Shown here piece after piece: positions 41,148 through 41,237 of a stretch of DNA of 41,237 bases. The notes under the pieces were generated by a model. The model ran no database searches. It had not been told where the DNA came from and saw nothing but the letters and a program-made list of their open reading frames with translations. The DNA comes from a virus, in IMG/VR virus record IMGVR_UViG_3300042112_000276, positions 1 through 41,237 of that record; one strand, given 5' to 3'. The position numbers and the translations under genes were made by a program. Numbering within the stretch: the first letter of the stretch is position 1; each line of letters starts with the position of its first letter.

Positions 41148-41237
41148 TTACACCATAGTCCAAAAAACTTTCATCCCTGAAAAAGTTGAATTAACATAAA
41201 CCTTAGAAACATCATCTACAGGTATTGTCAGACTTTC
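41148..41237 (-). CDS. 3' end of a late gene cut by the window edge
   Basis: Open from the right edge to a TAA at 41148-41150, four bases before the 95-aa gene start. The visible 29 residues (SLTIPVDDVSKVYVNSTFSG and a few more) look like a beta-rich virion protein end. Too little is present to name it. Confidence 0.55.
   Translation of the reverse strand, partial: ESLTIPVDDVSKVYVNSTFSGMKVFWTMV

Noticed and set aside
1-41237. tRNA genes and CRISPR arrays
   Set aside because: No T-loop plus cloverleaf pattern and no regularly spaced direct repeats were found by eye.

Overview
This window is part of a tailed double-stranded DNA phage (or prophage) genome. Genes from position 1 to about 13,060 lie on the + strand and form an early region: regulation, an ATPase/metallopeptidase module, and recombination. 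Genes from about 13,050 to the right edge lie on the - strand and form a late region: virion, tail and probable lysis genes. The two blocks converge and overlap by 14 bases. No terminase, portal, capsid, polymerase or tRNA gene is visible, so the window is incomplete. Both edges appear to cut genes.

The host is inferred, not shown. Several late proteins look like families I associate with Planctomycetes (Gemmata-like) and their phages: a Cys-rich protein ending in a CPDY motif, a lipoprotein with a PGR-V-L segment, a short Ig/Cna-B-like structural protein, and a papain-like peptidase next to a membrane protein. The beta-propeller-like tail protein, adaptor-like protein and large internal protein, with no sheath or tape measure seen, suggest short-tailed (podovirus-like) morphology, with moderate confidence.

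Early region. Two near-consensus sigma70 promoters (349-377 and 1528-1556) drive a CsrA-like RNA-binding protein gene and a MoxR AAA+ ATPase gene. They are followed by a DUF6744-like protein, a VWA-like metallopeptidase and a large orphan protein of 836 residues. The spaces between these genes are unusually rich in RNA structure. The clearest is a complete type II hammerhead self-cleaving ribozyme at 2668-2718, between the ATPase gene and the DUF6744-like gene. A 20-bp near-palindrome (core CTCTGTACAGAG) occurs six times between 242 and 4962, four times shortly before a ribosome binding site of the form GAAAGG(A/T). Most departures from its symmetry are G-U pairs, as expected for an RNA hairpin. 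Several leaders also carry hairpins whose loops contain CGUUG or GCGUUG. Together these look like a post-transcriptional control system that separates and protects the early mRNAs.

The early region continues with two unknown proteins, a serine recombinase, small phage proteins (including a DUF6378-like one), a PD-(D/E)XK-like protein, a YqaJ exonuclease/RecT annealase pair, an intrinsic terminator, and a DUF1064 nuclease-like protein.

Late region, in order of transcription (right to left): three proteins sharing a tail-fibre N-terminal module, the largest (1271 aa) ending in a tail-collar domain; a DUF4376-like protein; a predicted lipoprotein; a papain-like cysteine peptidase; a holin-like membrane protein; a small protein; an HNH nuclease; further small structural genes; an adaptor-like protein; a 59-aa gene with a TTG start; four small structural genes; a 756-aa tail hub-like protein; a 979-aa protein; a Cys-rich protein; a pair of related Ala/Gln-rich proteins; a Ser-rich 1112-aa protein; a Met/Pro/Gln-rich protein; and a 1392-aa probable internal virion protein.
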